From Oceanospirillaceae bacterium UBA2001 (GTDB taxonomy: Bacteria > Pseudomonadota > Gammaproteobacteria > Pseudomonadales > Balneatricaceae), in the NCBI GenBank assembly GCA_002335115.1, contig DDCR01000059.1, positions 1 through 8,793 of the forward strand: a DNA stretch of 8,793 nt, in the 5' to 3' direction. This document shows, piece by piece, positions 7,509 through 8,793 of this stretch. The notes beneath the pieces are model-generated. The model was not told where the DNA came from and made no database searches. It saw only the letters and a list, made by a program, of their open reading frames with translations. The number at the start of each line of letters is the position of its first letter. The first letter of the stretch is position 1. The translations under genes were made by a program, and so were the position numbers.

Positions 7509-7561
7509 AAAAGGGGGATTTGGAATTGGAAATTGGGAGAAGAGATTAGAGAGTAGGGTGG
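7509..7561. other. Cytosine-free, purine-rich non-coding stretch
   Basis: On the plus strand these 53 bases contain no C; between 7511 and 7560 only 11 of 50 bases are pyrimidines, all T. It includes runs such as GGGGG and the short near-repeats TTGGAATTGGAAATTGGG. It lies in the 165-base gap between the convergent gene sets, with no coding frame or known RNA family that I recognise. Confidence 0.6.
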
Positions 7562-7612
7562 CCTAGTGGGAATGACTGGGCGTCTTTGTCACCACTGTTT
7601 AATAAGCGACAG

Positions 7613-8311
7613 CTAATAGAAATAGTTAAACACTGTAAATCCACCAAAACCAGAGGTGCCCACCCCAATACCCAGTTGCAAGTAGCCTGCAAAACCCTCA
7701 ATGTGCTTGCTAGGGAAGTTAAAAGGTAAACTAATGGCCGCCGATAGAACCGCCATTCCTGCCATTGAACCGATGCCAAATAGCATCATATAGCCCATGC
7801 CCAACCAAAAATTTTGAACTGCATTTAAGGTGAGTACCACCAATGCCGCCGAACCTGCCATACCATGCATCATTCCCACCATTAATGTGCGTAGTGGAAA
7901 TGGCTTACTGTGAGTGTGTTGGTGAGCACTTACATCACTAGAAGCTGAACCTGAGTAGTGCTGATGAGCATGGAAATGGCGTTTGCCATGATGTTGATGA
8001 ACATGAAAATGAATGCCGCTACGACTCATGCGCCACAGTACATCCAAGCCCAGATACAGAAGCATAAATCCAACGGCACATTCTAAGATAGCAGCGATGT
8101 AATGAGGCATTAGAGTATCGGCTAATAAAGCCAAAGTGCCGAACGCAAACAGTGTAATTGTGTGCCCCAAACCCCACACAGCTCCATGACGCCAAGCTGC
8201 GGATTGGCCTTGCTTCTGGGTCACAATAGAGGCTACAGCAGCCACATGGTCCGCCTCTAGGGCATGTCGTAAGCCTATCATGAAGCCCACTAACAAAACG
8301 CTTATTTCCAT
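7613..8311 (-). CDS. NicO/UreH-type nickel/cobalt membrane transporter with His-rich loop
   Basis: A 232-residue membrane protein, normal size for UreH-type members of the nickel/cobalt transporter group. It has about six hydrophobic segments (near 3-30, 43-66, 70-93, 139-165, 168-194, 205-230). The first carries RHALEADH (15-22), the HX4DH metal motif of nickel/cobalt transporters; GLGHTITLF (47-55) and MMHGMAGSAALV (147-158) are further family-like segments. Between the third and fourth helices lies a loop with twelve histidines in residues 101-134, likely metal-binding. The ATG has AAGGA (8318-8322 on the + strand) six bases upstream. It follows the unrecognised 114-residue gene by 34 bases on the same strand. 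Given the convergent cobalamin genes, cobalt is a reasonable substrate. Nickel, or export as in RcnA, cannot be excluded from sequence alone. Confidence 0.87.
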   Translation of the reverse strand: MEISVLLVGFMIGLRHALEADHVAAVASIVTQKQGQSAAWRHGAVWGLGHTITLFAFGTLALLADTLMPHYIAAILECAVGFMLLYLGLDVLWRMSRSGIHFHVHQHHGKRHFHAHQHYSGSASSDVSAHQHTHSKPFPLRTLMVGMMHGMAGSAALVVLTLNAVQNFWLGMGYMMLFGIGSMAGMAVLSAAISLPFNFPSKHIEGFAGYLQLGIGVGTSGFGGFTVFNYFY

Positions 8312-8317
8312 TTATCA

Positions 8318-8322
8318 TCCTT
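8318..8322 (-). promoter_or_regulatory. Ribosome binding site of the nickel/cobalt transporter gene
   Basis: AAGGA on the minus strand, six bases before the ATG (8311-8309). It supports this start and separate translation from the upstream gene. Confidence 0.6.
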
Positions 8323-8345
8323 TATGTAGGAGCTAATTCTAAAGT

Positions 8346-8690
8346 TTATGACGCTAAGGTTTGCAGTCGATATATACTCATGTTGACGTTTTTATGATTT
8401 TGAGCAATCACTACTTCAGCGTCTAGAGCATGCAATCTGACTTGGGTTTGCTGGCCATAAAGGCAGCGCCTAAAACTAGCATAAGATTGGATCTCTGGGT
8501 CTGGGTCTGGGTCTTGAACTTCGAAAACCGCAAATTTATAGAGCGCAGGTAAACTAAATTCAAGACCAGCCGGAGTCATTTGCATGCTTGTTGCAGCTTG
8601 CCCAAGTCTAACTTCAAGGGCCAAAGGTTGCAGTAGGTAGGCTCTGAAGACTGATTCAACGACATGGTCATAGACCCGCTGATTAGACAC
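8346..8690 (-). CDS. Hypothetical protein, 114 residues, in a metal-transport operon
   Basis: Not recognised. The product is predicted soluble, with no signal peptide, membrane helix or metal-binding cluster. It begins with a probable helix (VYDHVVESVFRAYLLQPLAL, about 6-25), continues with mixed beta-like stretches, has an acidic Asp-Pro repeat at 60-65 (DPDPDP) encoded by a hexanucleotide repeat, and ends with a second mixed region. I chose GTG 8690 because TAAGGA (8695-8700 on the + strand) lies just upstream. An in-frame ATG at 8726 would add 12 residues, but overlaps the preceding membrane-protein gene by 29 bases and has only a distant AGGTGG. Its place between a membrane-protein gene and the NicO/UreH-type transporter suggests a role linked to metal transport, by position only. 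Confidence 0.68.
   Translation of the reverse strand: MSNQRVYDHVVESVFRAYLLQPLALEVRLGQAATSMQMTPAGLEFSLPALYKFAVFEVQDPDPDPEIQSYASFRRCLYGQQTQVRLHALDAEVVIAQNHKNVNMSIYRLQTLAS
8494..8514 (-). repeat. Hexanucleotide tandem repeat (3.5 copies) coding for Asp-Pro
   Basis: TCTGGG is repeated three times plus a half copy on the plus strand (AGACCC units on the minus strand), inside the 114-residue gene. The unit is two codons, so gain or loss of a copy would keep the reading frame and change the number of Asp-Pro pairs. Confidence 0.8.
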
Positions 8691-8694
8691 TATA

Positions 8695-8700
8695 TCCTTA
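8695..8700 (-). promoter_or_regulatory. Ribosome binding site overlapping the upstream stop codon
   Basis: TAAGGA on the minus strand. The TAA is the stop of the upstream membrane-protein gene, and the AAGGA part serves the GTG start at 8690 with a short four-base gap. This arrangement decides the start of the hypothetical gene and suggests termination-reinitiation coupling. Confidence 0.5.
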
Positions 8701-8793
8701 GACTTTAATAAACCGCGCAGCAGCATAACTGGCTAAACCACCTAGGGTAATCCAAAACAATCCATTAGTTATCGCTGTGGCATAGATGAACTG
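8698..8793 (-). CDS. C-terminal end of a membrane protein, possibly CbtA-type cobalt transporter (5' end outside window)
   Basis: The frame entering from the right edge is open for 31 codons and stops with TAA at 8700-8698. The residues include TAITNGLFWITLGGLASYAA followed by a short basic end (RFIKV), which reads as one transmembrane helix with a positive cytoplasmic tail. The closely following ribosome binding site for the next gene supports a true gene end. The helix-and-tail pattern is reminiscent of the C-terminus of CbtA cobalt transporters, and the downstream nickel/cobalt transporter gene agrees with a metal-transport role. Thirty-one residues are too few to assign a family firmly. 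Any other polytopic inner-membrane protein is possible. Confidence 0.6.
   Translation of the reverse strand, partial: QFIYATAITNGLFWITLGGLASYAAARFIKV

Noticed and set aside
7564..7598. AGTGG...CCACT inverted repeat as a + strand terminator after the LTA-synthase-like gene
   Set aside because: The loop is over 20 bases, the stem is only five base pairs, and no clear T tract follows.
1..8793. A new defence, mobile or secretion system
   Set aside because: No nuclease, recombinase, toxin-antitoxin, phage or repeat-array signature was found; base character is even and recognised genes are metabolic or transport genes.

Overview
The window looks like a chromosomal piece of a Gram-negative bacterium, most likely a marine-type gammaproteobacterium (Alteromonadales-like). 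This rests on the moderate base composition, the fused CysG siroheme synthase, an EamA protein resembling the E. coli one, and a membrane sulfatase-fold transferase of the Gram-negative LTA synthase family. The taxonomic guess is an inference with low precision.

Left and centre (1-7447, + strand): seven genes run head to tail with gaps of 31 bases or less, several with overlapping stop/start codons, so they may form one transcription unit. The first three belong to late adenosylcobalamin synthesis: the C-terminal part of cobyric acid synthase (cobQ), adenosylcobinamide-phosphate synthase (cbiB, called cobD in Pseudomonas), and threonine-phosphate decarboxylase (cobD in Salmonella, cobC in Pseudomonas). 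Together they amidate the corrin ring, make the aminopropanol-phosphate arm and attach it. The fourth, cysG, makes precorrin-2 and siroheme from uroporphyrinogen III. It is followed by an unrecognised basic, alanine/lysine-rich protein, an EamA-type exporter and the LTA-synthase-like protein.

Convergence zone (7448-7612): a short non-coding gap with a probable minus-strand terminator and a 53-base stretch that has no cytosine on the + strand. No good + strand terminator was seen.

Right (7613-8793, - strand): a second operon is transcribed toward the first. Reading from the right edge it holds the last 31 residues of a membrane protein (possibly a CbtA-type cobalt transporter), an unrecognised 114-residue protein, and a NicO/UreH-type nickel/cobalt membrane transporter with an HX4DH motif and a histidine-rich loop. 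The likely theme is cobalt (or nickel) handling beside cobalamin synthesis. The operon promoter and any riboswitch would lie outside the window.

No CRISPR, tRNA, rRNA, insertion sequence, prophage or clear new defence system was seen. The least explained parts are the two orphan small proteins and the membership of the LTA-synthase-like gene in a cobalamin/siroheme gene run.
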